This document shows positions 46,861-55,704 of a stretch of 64,000 nucleotides of DNA, piece by piece. Every line of letters starts with the position of its first letter. The first letter of the stretch is position 1. Under the pieces are notes generated by a model that made no database searches, was not told the DNA's origin, and saw only the letters and a program-made list of their open reading frames with translations. A program made the translations under genes and the position numbers. The stretch is from Desulfurobacterium sp. TC5-1 (lineage in GTDB: Bacteria > Aquificota > Aquificia > Desulfurobacteriales > Desulfurobacteriaceae), in NCBI RefSeq assembly GCF_000421485.1, contig NZ_ATXC01000002.1, positions 62,001 to 126,000 of the forward strand. The letters run 5' to 3'.

Positions 46861-48795
46861 TTAGTTCAGCCTGTCAAAGGCCTCAAGAATCAAAAGTCCA
46901 GCTTCGTTAATGCTGTTTTTACCGACAAGATTCGCCTTCTTAAGGATTAAAAGCTCCTCTCCAAATGTTCTCTCATCAAGGCCTGAAAGTTTTATGGCTT
47001 CTTTTAGATTCTTAGGAAGAACCCTTATCTTTTGTTCTTTAACGTAAAGCGTTCCAACTTTTCTAAGTGCATCAAGAACTCTAACACCAAGAGGCGTAAT
47101 AGGATTGGCAAAACCTTCAGGCGTTCCAGCAAGGGCTCTCTTTATAAGTCTTCCCACCTCCGTCAGGACAATTGCTCTGTTCGGCAGAATATCAATATAC
47201 CCTCTCGCCTCAAGCTTGTTAACGGCATACTCTATTTCTTCGTGCCATGTCTCATAAAAATATTCGTAAAGGTCATCTACAAAGAATCCAGTTTCTGGAA
47301 TTTTGTGAAGCACCTGAAGTTCAAACCTTGTTATGTGAGGAAGCCTCCTTATAGCATAAGCAGCTTCTTCATAAAGCTTTCCAGCAACCGTCGGCTCACC
47401 GCCACCAACAAGCTGAGCGGCAACAGCCTCCTCGTACCACTCAACGTTTGGAGCACCAAATACTCTATTCTTGATTGTTATCGCTTTAACGGCAGTCGAA
47501 GAAATCTTTCTGAATCCCCTTGTCTCCATATCTTCAAGGATCTTTTTACCCCAGCCGGTCAAATAGTGAACTTTTTTACCATTGTAATCCTTTGATTCTA
47601 TAAGGTTAAAGGATTCCAGTGTATAGAGGCTTTCCTGTACAATGTCATAAAGCTTAACATACCACCTGTTACCTTTCTCGTAGAAACTCTTGAAAAGCTC
47701 TTCAACCGTTTTAACTTCGGAAAACTTTTTCTTAATTTCCTCTTTTTTCTGATAACCGATATCCTGATAGAGTCTCCTTCCATAATGTTCCATGACATGT
47801 TTGTAATCTTTAAGCGGCTTGTAGAACAGGTAGTGAACAAGTTCATCAACCGTTGGAACAACTTCAGGATTATCCTTGTGCCTTTTCCAGACCTCTTCTA
47901 TAGCTTTAAGAAGTTCAGCATCAATGTCTTCAACGTTTATCGTTTTAACCGGAAGAGATTCTTTATCCTTCCAGACCCTATAAACTTCAAGGAGCGCTTC
48001 TCCTGCGGGAAGTAGTTCACCTTTATCGTCAACGAGGGCAAGCTGCCAGAGAACCTCCTTTTCTTCCCCGTTAAGCTCTTCAATGCCCGCATCAAAACAC
48101 TTAGCAAGCGTATCCATTATATCTTCAGAAATAACAACATCAAGAGCCGGTGGAATCAGCTCACACGCCTCTTTCACCTTACACCCAAGAGCTGTAAACG
48201 TATATATATCCGAAGCCGGAACGGAAAAGGCAATAAGCCTCATTGACTCAAGAATGAGAGGAAGCCTGCTTTCACCCTTTAGCACAGAACTTTCCGCAGG
48301 ACCAGAAGGAATTGACCTGATATAGTCGTGAAGTTCCTTTGAGACGATAAGCCTTGGACTTGCATTCTGGAAGATATCGTAAACGGCCTTTCCATAATCG
48401 TTTACAACCTTAAAAGTGCCTTTTTTCTCTATCTTCCTCTCCTCTATGAAACCTCTTTCCTCAAGATACTCCTCTGCAAGCTTTCCGGGAATATCACCAT
48501 TTCTGACAGCCGCATCTATCATAGCTATTATTTCAGAACCTACCCACCTGAACTCCTCATCCCACTTTTCAGGATGAGGAAGAATCCCCTTATCAACCAT
48601 CTCTTTTAAAACATCAACAAGGGCTTCGCCCCAATAGGTAAGTACGTACTCAAGCGGCTTACCCATCCTCGCAAGATTTGCCATCTCAAGTTCTACAAAT
48701 GGCTCTTTTTCAGTTTCCTGAACTGTGCAGAACTTTCCCTTTTCTACTCCTTTCAGCCTCAGAAGGGCAAGTGCGTGCTCCTTTCTGATTACCAT
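46861..48795 (-). CDS. DUF505-like protein (644 aa)
   Basis: I start it at ATG 48795, five bases after GGAGGTGAAG-type sequence; a GTG at 48801 adds two residues. The protein is soluble, long and helical with repeated winged-helix-like stretches (VLTYWGEALVDVLKEMVDKG; YLTGWGKKILEDM; VLTEVGRLIKRAL). These repeated T-x-x-G-x-x-(L/I) turns are like those of transcription-factor winged helices. From memory it fits DUF505, a family of hyperthermophilic archaea and bacteria with no known role. The family call should be tested by a profile search. It is divergent from two membrane protein genes. Confidence 0.7.
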   Translation of the reverse strand: MVIRKEHALALLRLKGVEKGKFCTVQETEKEPFVELEMANLARMGKPLEYVLTYWGEALVDVLKEMVDKGILPHPEKWDEEFRWVGSEIIAMIDAAVRNGDIPGKLAEEYLEERGFIEERKIEKKGTFKVVNDYGKAVYDIFQNASPRLIVSKELHDYIRSIPSGPAESSVLKGESRLPLILESMRLIAFSVPASDIYTFTALGCKVKEACELIPPALDVVISEDIMDTLAKCFDAGIEELNGEEKEVLWQLALVDDKGELLPAGEALLEVYRVWKDKESLPVKTINVEDIDAELLKAIEEVWKRHKDNPEVVPTVDELVHYLFYKPLKDYKHVMEHYGRRLYQDIGYQKKEEIKKKFSEVKTVEELFKSFYEKGNRWYVKLYDIVQESLYTLESFNLIESKDYNGKKVHYLTGWGKKILEDMETRGFRKISSTAVKAITIKNRVFGAPNVEWYEEAVAAQLVGGGEPTVAGKLYEEAAYAIRRLPHITRFELQVLHKIPETGFFVDDLYEYFYETWHEEIEYAVNKLEARGYIDILPNRAIVLTEVGRLIKRALAGTPEGFANPITPLGVRVLDALRKVGTLYVKEQKIRVLPKNLKEAIKLSGLDERTFGEELLILKKANLVGKNSINEAGLLILEAFDRLN

Positions 48796-48836
48796 CTTCA
48801 CCTCCGGTTGTGATTTTCAATATGCTTCTATGTTTG

Positions 48837-48865
48837 AAGATATATCATAAATCTTTTTAAGTCAA
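48837..48865 (-). promoter_or_regulatory. Promoter of the DUF505-like operon
   Basis: The minus strand has TTGACT (48860-48865), a 17-base spacer and TATCTT (48837-48842), about 42 bases before the start. It is back to back with the plus-strand promoter at 48888-48916, so both operons may be controlled together. Confidence 0.5.
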
Positions 48866-48887
48866 CTGCAACAACGAATGATTAAGC

Positions 48888-48916
48888 TTGACAATAGTAC
48901 TTTAGATTTTTAAATT
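48888..48916 (+). promoter_or_regulatory. Promoter of the small membrane protein pair
   Basis: TTGACA (48888-48893), exactly 17 bases, then TAAATT (48911-48916), 42 bases before the ATG at 48959. Confidence 0.65.
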
Positions 48917-48958
48917 GAGTTATGTTAATTTATCTCAAATCAGACAGGGAGGTGAAAA

Positions 48959-49453
48959 ATGAAAAAGCCGGCATGGATAGTGGTACTTCTAACAACCATC
49001 GGACTGCTCCTTGGATGGAGCATAGGGACGTTCTTCACCGGTGTAACAGTGGCAAAGGTGGTAGCGTCTATTCCCGCATCACCGATCGTCACAGGAGTAA
49101 ACTACAACAGAGATAAGCACCAGCTTACCTACTCAATGCTCAACCCGGGCGGAATGCCACTTACCATCATTCAGGAATCCTTTGTATTTACGCCAGGAAG
49201 CAAATCTAAAGAGAAAGGCTATGTAGTATCCAACATTCCGGTAAAAGTAACCTTACCCCCGGGAGTCGTTACAAAGGTAATTTTGAAACTTAAACCGGGA
49301 ACCGAAAAGCTCGAAATTGGCGACGGCGTTCTGGCAACATTCACTTATGTAACCCCGCTTTCAAATGACCTCTATACAGTAATTCATCCATTTAAAATGG
49401 GAGTATCCGGTAAAGCTACCGCTCAAAGTGCTAAAAAAGGAGGTGAAAAATGA
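48959..49453 (+). CDS. Uncharacterised membrane-anchored protein (164 aa)
   Basis: A strong GGGAGGTG site precedes ATG 48959. One N-terminal helix (IVVLLTTIGLLLGWSIGTFF, about 8-28) is followed by about 120 residues that look beta-rich and extracytoplasmic (VTGVNYNRDKHQLTYSML; VKVTLPPGVVTKVILKLKPG). The pattern resembles a small immunoglobulin-like domain held at the membrane. It overlaps the next gene by four bases (ATGA). I do not recognise a family. Confidence 0.8.
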   Translation: MKKPAWIVVLLTTIGLLLGWSIGTFFTGVTVAKVVASIPASPIVTGVNYNRDKHQLTYSMLNPGGMPLTIIQESFVFTPGSKSKEKGYVVSNIPVKVTLPPGVVTKVILKLKPGTEKLEIGDGVLATFTYVTPLSNDLYTVIHPFKMGVSGKATAQSAKKGGEK

Positions 49454-49995
49454 AAAAAGAAAAATTAGTATGGTGGCTTTTTATGATTATCTTCGGAATC
49501 ACTGTAGTTGCAGCAGCATTCGGAGTAGCAGCCCTGATATCAGTTGCAATGTCCAGCCCCGAAACAGCAGCATTCGTAGTAGGATTAATTGGATTCTGGC
49601 TGTTTGCTAACAGACTCATCTTTGGATATGGAGGTGTGGCAAATGCAGCTTCAACATTCTTAAAAGGAGAAAAAATTGATAGAGAAACATTGATGGCAAA
49701 GGTAAAAGAGCCAGCGGAAAAGATAAAGGAAATGAGCATAGCGTCACTGCTCATACTATGGTACAACTCACTGGAACCGTTTAAATATGCTTACTATCTC
49801 GGCTTTTTCCTCGTCCTTACATTCGCCGTTATACTTGGAATGAACATAATCGTTGCAGGTCCGGTAGCCTTAGTAGTAAAGGCTTTAACTTACGGTGCCT
49901 CCATACCAACGCTCATCGTATGGGGACTTGAGCTTCTTTCAGGATACTACATTGCTGAAGTAATCAAAAAGGTTGCAGAAGACATAAGCAAGTGA
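49450..49995 (+). CDS. Uncharacterised polytopic membrane protein (181 aa)
   Basis: An integral membrane protein with four hydrophobic stretches (about 9-33, 41-60, 110-130 and 135-165) and a charged cytoplasmic or external loop at 70-100 (GEKIDRETLMAKVKEPAEKIKEM). It is coupled to the preceding gene. No known motif was found. Together the pair looks like a small membrane complex, and the divergent DUF505 operon is its nearest genetic neighbour. Confidence 0.8.
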   Translation: MKKEKLVWWLFMIIFGITVVAAAFGVAALISVAMSSPETAAFVVGLIGFWLFANRLIFGYGGVANAASTFLKGEKIDRETLMAKVKEPAEKIKEMSIASLLILWYNSLEPFKYAYYLGFFLVLTFAVILGMNIIVAGPVALVVKALTYGASIPTLIVWGLELLSGYYIAEVIKKVAEDISK

Positions 49996-50018
49996 GGGGG
50001 ACCCCCCCCTCACTTGCT
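49987..50018 (+). terminator. Fourteen-pair hairpin overlapping the stop codon
   Basis: AGCAAGTGAGGGGG and CCCCCTCACTTGCT form a perfect stem around ACCC. The TGA of the 181-residue gene (49993-49995) is inside the left arm. CTAAAATTTC follows, without a long T run. Confidence 0.7.
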
Positions 50019-50065
50019 CTAAAATTTCTCAATTAATTTTGAAAAATTAAAAAATTAACGAAAAT

Positions 50066-50095
50066 TTGACAAAAATTTCCCCGTTATATTAAAAT
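50066..50095 (+). promoter_or_regulatory. Promoter of mscL
   Basis: A perfect TTGACA (50066-50071), an 18-base spacer and TAAAAT (50090-50095), about 80 bases before the start. Confidence 0.6.
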
Positions 50096-50175
50096 AAATT
50101 CTGAAATTCACAATCAGATTTAAGCAACTTGATGTTTGTCTCTGCAAATTAAATAAGACCAAATGGAGGATGAAC

Positions 50176-50565
50176 ATGGGAATGCTGAAAGAGTTTAAAA
50201 ATTTTGCCATGAGAGGGAATGTAATTGATATGGCAGTCGGTATCATCATAGGTGCGGCTTTTGGAAAAATTGTTTCATCATTCGTCGGTGATGTGCTTAT
50301 GCCGGTGATAGGACTGTTAATAGGAGGCGTAAACTTTACCAGCCTGTCAATTTCTGTAGGAAAAGCCACCATTAAATACGGAAAATTTATACAATCTGTC
50401 GTTGATTTTACAATTATAGCTTTTGCAATATTTTTAGCTATAAAAGCTATAAACTCACTTAAAAAGAAAGAGGAGGAGAAACCATCAACTCCACCTGCAC
50501 CCTCAAAAGAAGAAATTCTGCTTTCAGAAATAAGAGACCTTTTAATGAAAATGGCTGAAAAATAA
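50176..50565 (+). CDS. mscL: Large-conductance mechanosensitive channel
   Basis: I start at ATG 50176, because GGAGG lies eight bases upstream; the ATG at 50170 directly abuts that site. The 129-residue MscL has the S1 helix and first membrane span ([27 protein letters not shown]), the periplasmic loop (about 45-70), the second span ([18 protein letters not shown]) and a C-terminal helix ([15 protein letters not shown]). It opens under membrane tension to relieve osmotic shock. Confidence 0.95.
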   Translation: MGMLKEFKNFAMRGNVIDMAVGIIIGAAFGKIVSSFVGDVLMPVIGLLIGGVNFTSLSISVGKATIKYGKFIQSVVDFTIIAFAIFLAIKAINSLKKKEEEKPSTPPAPSKEEILLSEIRDLLMKMAEK

Positions 50566-50571
50566 CTTCCT

Positions 50572-50590
50572 GCGGGCTTCTGCCCGCTTT
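50572..50590 (+). terminator. Terminator after mscL
   Basis: GCGGGC and GCCCGC pair around TTCT, followed by TTT. Confidence 0.7.
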
Positions 50591-50680
50591 CACCAATAAT
50601 TCATCATACCCTCTGCTTTGCACTTTTACACCAAATTTACATATATTTACTCTGGATAAACTCTCTAACGGAGAGACAGG

Positions 50681-51061
50681 ATGAGAAGATTTATGTTTAA
50701 GTCAAAAATACACAGAGCAACGGTAACACAGGCTGACCTTAACTATGAAGGAAGCATTACCATAGATTCGGCACTTATGAAGCTTGCAGACATTCTTCCC
50801 TATGAAAAGGTTGACATATATAACATAACGAACGGCGAGCGTTTCTCCACTTACGTTATCCCCGGTGAGCCGGAAAGTGGCGTTATATGTCTTAACGGTG
50901 CAGCTGCAAGAAAAGTTCAAGTTGGGGATAAAGTCATAATCGTATCCTACTGCGAACTTGAGGAAAATGAGCTTGAACACTTTTCACCAACGGTTGTTCT
51001 GGTCGATGATGAGAACAGACCTGTAAAGATCACCTCTCAATCCGGCGGTGTGGTTGTCTAA
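50681..51061 (+). CDS. panD: Aspartate 1-decarboxylase
   Basis: A 126-residue pyruvoyl enzyme. The self-cleavage site is Gly-Ser in YEGSITID, which produces the pyruvoyl group; [16 protein letters not shown] and [11 protein letters not shown] match the family. It makes beta-alanine for pantothenate and CoA. The start follows ACGGAGAGACAGG. Its stop overlaps the convergent MgtC/DUF4010 stop by four bases. Confidence 0.95.
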   Translation: MRRFMFKSKIHRATVTQADLNYEGSITIDSALMKLADILPYEKVDIYNITNGERFSTYVIPGEPESGVICLNGAAARKVQVGDKVIIVSYCELEENELEHFSPTVVLVDDENRPVKITSQSGGVVV

Positions 51062-52329
51062 CGAAAGAGAATCGCAAAAACGCCTGCAAGTCCCAAAGTT
51101 TCACCTGCAAGGAGTAAAAGAAACCCTTTTGTGCTTTCCTTAAATATTGCCTCACCGCCAATAAATAGAGTGAGGAACCATTTGAACAGAGTATTTACAG
51201 TTGCTGCAATGAATATCGCTGCAACTGCAACAAGAGCTGTAATTTCACCAGAAGAGTAAAGTTTTGCCATAGAAAGCGTTATGGCGTCAACATCGGAGAG
51301 GCCGGAAACGGCAGCTATCGCAAAAAGTCCCCAGGCACCAACGTACCTTGCAGCAAACTTTGTGAGAAAGAGAACAAATCCAAAAAATACACCGAATTTA
51401 AGTGCAGTTGAAAGTTCGTAGGGATTCTCAACTTCTATCTTTTCATTTCCCTTTGTCATCCTGGCTCTGGCGTAGGTAAATAAGAGACCAAAAATGGTAG
51501 CAACAACGCAGGGAAAGAGGAAAAACTTTATAAGAGAAGTATTAACGATAAAAACAAGTGTCAGTATGCGGAAAAACATTATCGCAGAGGCACCAACTAT
51601 CCCTGCAGCGTACTCACTAACTATAACAGGATTCCTCTTTGCAAATGAAGAGAGCGTGACGGTAACGGCAGTGCTCGACACAAGCCCGCCTATCAGTCCA
51701 GTAATAACCGTTCCCTTCTTGCTTCCAACAAACTTTGTAAGCACGTAGCCGATAAAATCTATCGTAGAAATAACAACAACCATTGCCCAGACATCTCTCG
51801 GATTAACGCCGTAGAAGGTTTTATCAGGAAGGAGAGGATAAATAAGAACCGTTACAACGGCAAACTTCAAAAAGGCAAAAAGATCGTCAAGAGTGATATG
51901 TCTGACAAATTCGTGCATCGGCTTTTTAAATGTCAAAACGGAAAAGACCGCAATAGATATAACTGCTGCAATCTGATACTCTCTGAAAAAGCAGAGAACA
52001 CCCGTGAAGAAAGTAACAAGAGCTGCAAACTCTGAAGTTAAACCGGGCTCCTTCTCGCTCTTTTGAGCCATGAGGATAAAAGCTGAAGCCGCCGCGAAAA
52101 CGATGGGAACGACAAGTGGCGATACAGCGTCAGCCACATGCGCCGATAAAGTTCCAAGCAGAGATATAAGAATAAACGTCCTTATACCGCCAAAAGTCGG
52201 TGTCCCCTCAAGTTGCTTTTTATACTCTCTCTCTATCCCTACAAGAGCACCGAAAATTATAGACAGGAAGTAGGGTTCGTACTGATTCCAGACGGAAGAA
52301 TCAACAAGTTCCCTCATAAACTCTATCAT
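51058..52329 (-). CDS. MgtC/SapB-DUF4010 membrane protein
   Basis: I use ATG 52329, which overlaps the aroE stop (ATGA); an upstream GTG-like extension to 52386 is inside aroE. The 423-residue protein has about 12 membrane helices. The N-terminal part shows the MgtC signature [37 protein letters not shown], and the remainder is DUF4010-like with [15 protein letters not shown]. Members are linked to Mg2+ or acid-stress tolerance, but the transported substrate, if any, is unknown. Confidence 0.85.
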   Translation of the reverse strand: MIEFMRELVDSSVWNQYEPYFLSIIFGALVGIEREYKKQLEGTPTFGGIRTFILISLLGTLSAHVADAVSPLVVPIVFAAASAFILMAQKSEKEPGLTSEFAALVTFFTGVLCFFREYQIAAVISIAVFSVLTFKKPMHEFVRHITLDDLFAFLKFAVVTVLIYPLLPDKTFYGVNPRDVWAMVVVISTIDFIGYVLTKFVGSKKGTVITGLIGGLVSSTAVTVTLSSFAKRNPVIVSEYAAGIVGASAIMFFRILTLVFIVNTSLIKFFLFPCVVATIFGLLFTYARARMTKGNEKIEVENPYELSTALKFGVFFGFVLFLTKFAARYVGAWGLFAIAAVSGLSDVDAITLSMAKLYSSGEITALVAVAAIFIAATVNTLFKWFLTLFIGGEAIFKESTKGFLLLLAGETLGLAGVFAILFR

Positions 52330-53165
52330 AGCTGCTCCAGAATGACCCTCTTCATCACGTCCACAGGCGGCTCTTTCCCTGTCCATATTCTAAAAGCCCG
52401 TGCACCCTGATGAACGAGCATGCCAAGACCATTTATAATCTTCGCACCTTTTTCTTCTGCCACCTTCAATAGCTCTGTTTTAAAAGGTTTATATATGATG
52501 TCAACAACGACCACTGAAGGCGGGATAACCTCATAATCAAAAAGTGGCGGATCGGTCTCCCTCATACCGACTGAAGTAGTATTCACAATCAGGTCTGCAC
52601 TGCTTAAGACCCTTTCAACATCCTCTAAAGAGATAGCCTCCACATCACCGTAACTTTTAAGTTTTTCCGAAAGAGCAACCGCTCTATCCAGCGTCCGATT
52701 GGCAATAATAACCCTTCCTGCTCCCCTATTTAAAAGTGCAAAGGCAACCGCCTTCCCGGAACCTCCGGCACCTATAAGCAAAACTGTCTTTCCTCTTACG
52801 TCAACTCCCTCTTCCTCAAGGGAATCAACAAAACCATCGCCGTCTGTGTTGTAACCGGAGAGGACACCATTTTCGTTTTTAACAGTATTAACAGCTCCCA
52901 AAAATGCTGCTACCTCATCTATTCTATCAAGAAACGGAACAATCTTCTCCTTTAAAGGCACCGTAACGTTTATTCCCTTTATATTCATCGCACGAAGTCC
53001 GGAAACGGCACCACCTAAATTATCAGGATTAACCTCAAACGGCACATAGACGGCATCTATTCCCAGCGCTTCAAAAGCTGCCGTCTGCATAAGAGGCGAA
53101 AGAGAATGTTTCACCGGAAATCCAAAAATACCGTAAACGTCAGTTTTTCCCGTTATCCTCAACAC
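52326..53165 (-). CDS. aroE: Shikimate dehydrogenase
   Basis: A 279-residue enzyme. GFPVKHSLSPLMQTAAFEALG is the substrate site, NVTVPLKE carries the catalytic Lys, GAGGSGKAVAFAL is the NADP loop, NRTLDRA follows, and GLGMLVHQGARAF closes the domain. It reduces 3-dehydroshikimate in aromatic amino acid synthesis. The start (GTG 53165 or TTG 53162) overlaps rarA by about 25 bases. Confidence 0.95.
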   Translation of the reverse strand: MLRITGKTDVYGIFGFPVKHSLSPLMQTAAFEALGIDAVYVPFEVNPDNLGGAVSGLRAMNIKGINVTVPLKEKIVPFLDRIDEVAAFLGAVNTVKNENGVLSGYNTDGDGFVDSLEEEGVDVRGKTVLLIGAGGSGKAVAFALLNRGAGRVIIANRTLDRAVALSEKLKSYGDVEAISLEDVERVLSSADLIVNTTSVGMRETDPPLFDYEVIPPSVVVVDIIYKPFKTELLKVAEEKGAKIINGLGMLVHQGARAFRIWTGKEPPVDVMKRVILEQL

Positions 53166-54432
53166 TTTTCATCTCCTCCAGCCACTGTTTTAACTGTTTC
53201 TCAAATCCAATCCCGTCGTCAGAGTAAAATTTTCTATCCTCAGCAAGATACTTCTGCTTAACGTAATGTTTGGGAAAATTGTGAGGATAGAGGTAACCGT
53301 TACCGTGTCCCATCTCCCTTGCACCTTTATAATGAGAATCTCTCAAGTGTAACGGCACAGGAAGAATATCACCAGATTCAATCGCTTCCATAGCCCTCTT
53401 TATCGACGTATAGACGGCGTTTGACTTTGGACTCATTGAAAGATATATCGTAACCTGGGCAAGGGTTAAAGCAGCTTCGGGCATTCCTATTTTTGAGACT
53501 GCATCCATGGCGGCGTTCGCCATCAGAAGAGCCTGAGGATTTGCGTTCCCTATATCTTCAGAGGCAAGAATCACAAGACGCCTTGCGATAAATACAGGGT
53601 CTTCACCGCCCTTAAGCATCCTTGCCAGATAGTAAAGGGCTGCATCAACGTCGCTCCCCCTTATAGACTTTATAAAGGCCGAAATAACATCGTAGTGATA
53701 GTCTCCCTTACCATACCTTGAACTCTCACCAAAAGCTACCTCTTTAACGGTATCTTCCGTTATCCTGGAACCGGAAGGCACTAAAGCAGCAATCTCTTCA
53801 AGGTAGTTTAAAGCCTTCCTGCCATCACCTCCAGAGAGTTTAGCAAGAAATTCAAGTGCTCCGTCAGATATGGAAAGATTTTGCCTTTTTAATCCCCGTC
53901 TATCGGTAAGTGCACGTAAAACCAGCGTTTTTATCTCTTCAGGCGAAAGAGGATTAAACCTGTAAAGCTTTACCCTTGATCTTAAAGCCGGAACAAGAGA
54001 AAAGTAGGGATTCTCTGTTGAAGCACCTATAAGTATAACGTTACCCGATTCTATGTCAGGAAGTAAAGCATCCTGCTGAACCTTGTTAAACCGATGAATC
54101 TCATCTATGAAAAGGATTGTTTTTCTGCCAATCTCAAAATTCTTTCTCCCTTTTGCAAGGGCTTCTTTTATCTCCTTAATATTTGAAGTAACGGCGTTAA
54201 GCTCTATAAAGTCAGCGTTAGATGTCTTTGCTATCAGTCTTGCCAGTGCCGTTTTCCCGGTTCCCGGCTCACCCCAGAAAATGGAAGATCTGACGGCATC
54301 ACTTTCTATCAATCGCCTTAAAGGTTTTCCCTCGCCTATAATATGCTTTTGACCAACAAACTCATTAAGATTTTCAGGCTGGAGTCTCACAGCAAGGGGT
54401 CTCTTTCCCTTTGAAAAAAGCGTATCCTTCAT
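53140..54432 (-). CDS. rarA: Replication-associated recombination protein A (AAA+ ATPase)
   Basis: A 430-residue AAA+ protein of the RarA/MgsA/WRNIP1 family. RPENLNEFVGQKHIIG opens it, GEPGTGKTALA is Walker A, LFIDEIHRFNKVQQDAL is Walker B, and the C-terminal tetramer domain has YPHNFPKHYVKQKYL. It acts at stalled replication forks. It overlaps aroE at its 3' end and the phosphoribosyltransferase gene by four bases at its 5' end. Confidence 0.95.
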   Translation of the reverse strand: MKDTLFSKGKRPLAVRLQPENLNEFVGQKHIIGEGKPLRRLIESDAVRSSIFWGEPGTGKTALARLIAKTSNADFIELNAVTSNIKEIKEALAKGRKNFEIGRKTILFIDEIHRFNKVQQDALLPDIESGNVILIGASTENPYFSLVPALRSRVKLYRFNPLSPEEIKTLVLRALTDRRGLKRQNLSISDGALEFLAKLSGGDGRKALNYLEEIAALVPSGSRITEDTVKEVAFGESSRYGKGDYHYDVISAFIKSIRGSDVDAALYYLARMLKGGEDPVFIARRLVILASEDIGNANPQALLMANAAMDAVSKIGMPEAALTLAQVTIYLSMSPKSNAVYTSIKRAMEAIESGDILPVPLHLRDSHYKGAREMGHGNGYLYPHNFPKHYVKQKYLAEDRKFYSDDGIGFEKQLKQWLEEMKSVEDNGKN

Positions 54433-55082
54433 CTCTCTTTTAACTCTCTGATAATCTCTATCACTTCTTCATCTTCAACCTGAGGAAAACGCTGGTAAAA
54501 CTGACCAACGGCGTTGAAAAAGGCCGGTGCATAGAGGACAACAAGGTCGTCAGCAAGAGAAGAAAACTCCTCAAGTTTATCTTCCGGCATAACGGGAACG
54601 GCAAGAATTATCCGCAAGGGACGTTCTCTACGTATTTCAGAAATAGCCGCCTTTACCGTTAAGCCGGTTGCTATACCGTCATCTACAAGGATAACATCCC
54701 TGTCGTAAAGGTCAATATCCGAAATGCCAAACTTCCTCTTCCTCTCCTCAATCTCTCTTATCTTTTCAAGAGCCTTCTTCTCAATGTACTCCCTTGTAAT
54801 TCCAAGCCTTGCAGCCACATCATCGGTGACAGAGGGATTTAGGAGAACGTGTCCCGTCTCTGTAACTGCCCCTATCGCAAACTCTTCGTTAAACGGAGCA
54901 CCTATCTTCCTTGGAAATGTCAAAGTGAGAGGCGCACTTAAAGCTTTAGCTATCGGCTCTGCGACAACAACGCCACCCCTTGGAATAGCCACAACAACAG
55001 GATTGACAAGCTTTCCGTCGTATCTTTCAATCAACGCCCTTGCAAGAAGTTCCCCAGCTTCCCTTCTGTCTCTAAAAACCAT
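54429..55082 (-). CDS. Type I phosphoribosyltransferase family protein
   Basis: A 217-residue protein with the PRPP-binding loop VILVDDGIATGLTVKAAI and AIPRGGVVVAEPIAKAL near the N terminus. This matches the broad PRTase-like group often annotated as erythromycin-esterase-linked or dienelactone-linked phosphoribosyltransferases. The natural base is unknown. It is translationally coupled to rarA. Confidence 0.88.
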   Translation of the reverse strand: MVFRDRREAGELLARALIERYDGKLVNPVVVAIPRGGVVVAEPIAKALSAPLTLTFPRKIGAPFNEEFAIGAVTETGHVLLNPSVTDDVAARLGITREYIEKKALEKIREIEERKRKFGISDIDLYDRDVILVDDGIATGLTVKAAISEIRRERPLRIILAVPVMPEDKLEEFSSLADDLVVLYAPAFFNAVGQFYQRFPQVEDEEVIEIIRELKER

Positions 55083-55179
55083 AACTATCCTCTCTGAAAC
55101 ACTTCTTATTTTAAAATTTTACCCTTATTAAAGTGAGCACAACCTCCGATATAGTATTGGAAAAACAATCTCAGGTGAA

Positions 55180-55474
55180 ATGGCAGTCAATCTCCTCTTT
55201 ACCGCACCAACCATTTCCGACATTGAAAAATATCTACGGTTACTTAAAATATTCAGAAACAACAATCGTAAGCGTTACAAGTTTTACCACAACCAGCGCA
55301 AAAACTAAAAAATACCTGAGGCTTCTAAAAGAATTTAAAAACTACAGCATAAAATACAGGGTAAAATCACTCTCCCTGAAGGAAAAACTTCCAGTTTGTT
55401 CTTCAGTCATTATAATCAGCGAAAATGAAAACAGATTTTTCGCCTTAAAGTGGTTGCAATGTTCAAAGGAGTGA
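55180..55474 (+). pseudogene. Small gene remnant with a frameshift between two repeats
   Basis: From ATG 55180 (weak AGGTG upstream) the frame runs through ISDIEKYLRLLKIFRNN and stops within 120 bases at TAA. A second frame, open to TGA at 55472-55474, carries a similar 27-residue unit, with TKKYLRLLKEFKNY, then YRVKSLSLKEKLPVC and ISENENRFFALKWLQC. Aligned directly, the two units share the YLRLLK core and about 11 of 27 residues, yet lie in different frames. A single-base shift near 55260 would join them into one protein of about 95 residues. In the stretch 55083-55704 I see no other supportable gene; 55475-55621 holds only short, conflicting frames. Confidence 0.35.
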
Positions 55475-55621
55475 GAGGAAGTACCATCATGCCTTCTGGC
55501 ACCGTACCTATCATCAAAAGCAAACGTCTGTTTCACATGGATTTCAAACAAATAAGGATTTAACTTTACTTAAAAAACTTGAAAATTACAAAAAAAATAT
55601 GTAAATTGTAAACAGCAAAGA

Positions 55622-55682
55622 AGGGACTGCCCCAACCTCTGACTCTATTCAGTCAAGGAGGTGTGGAGAAGGGACAGCCCCT
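55622..55682 (-). repeat. Two-tier hairpin element downstream of the polyprenyl synthase gene
   Basis: On the minus strand AGGGGCTGTCCC (55671-55682) pairs over 12 bases with GGGGCAGTCCCT (55622-55633), needing two G-U wobbles. Inside, ACCTCCTTGACT (55651-55662) pairs with AGTCAGAGGT (55635-55644) around GAATAG with one or two bulges. The wobbles favour an RNA made from the minus strand. It lies 22 bases after the stop at 55705 and is followed by TTCTTTGCTGTTT, so it may be a terminator or a structured 3' RNA. Confidence 0.6.
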
Positions 55683-55704
55683 CCCAGAAAATTTATAAAC
55701 CGCC

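Noticed and set aside
55342-55551. Minus-strand frame with a segment like the M23 peptidase motif (YGARRHDGT)
   Set aside because: The match is a few residues long, lacks the second metal-binding motif, and conflicts with better plus-strand coding signs.
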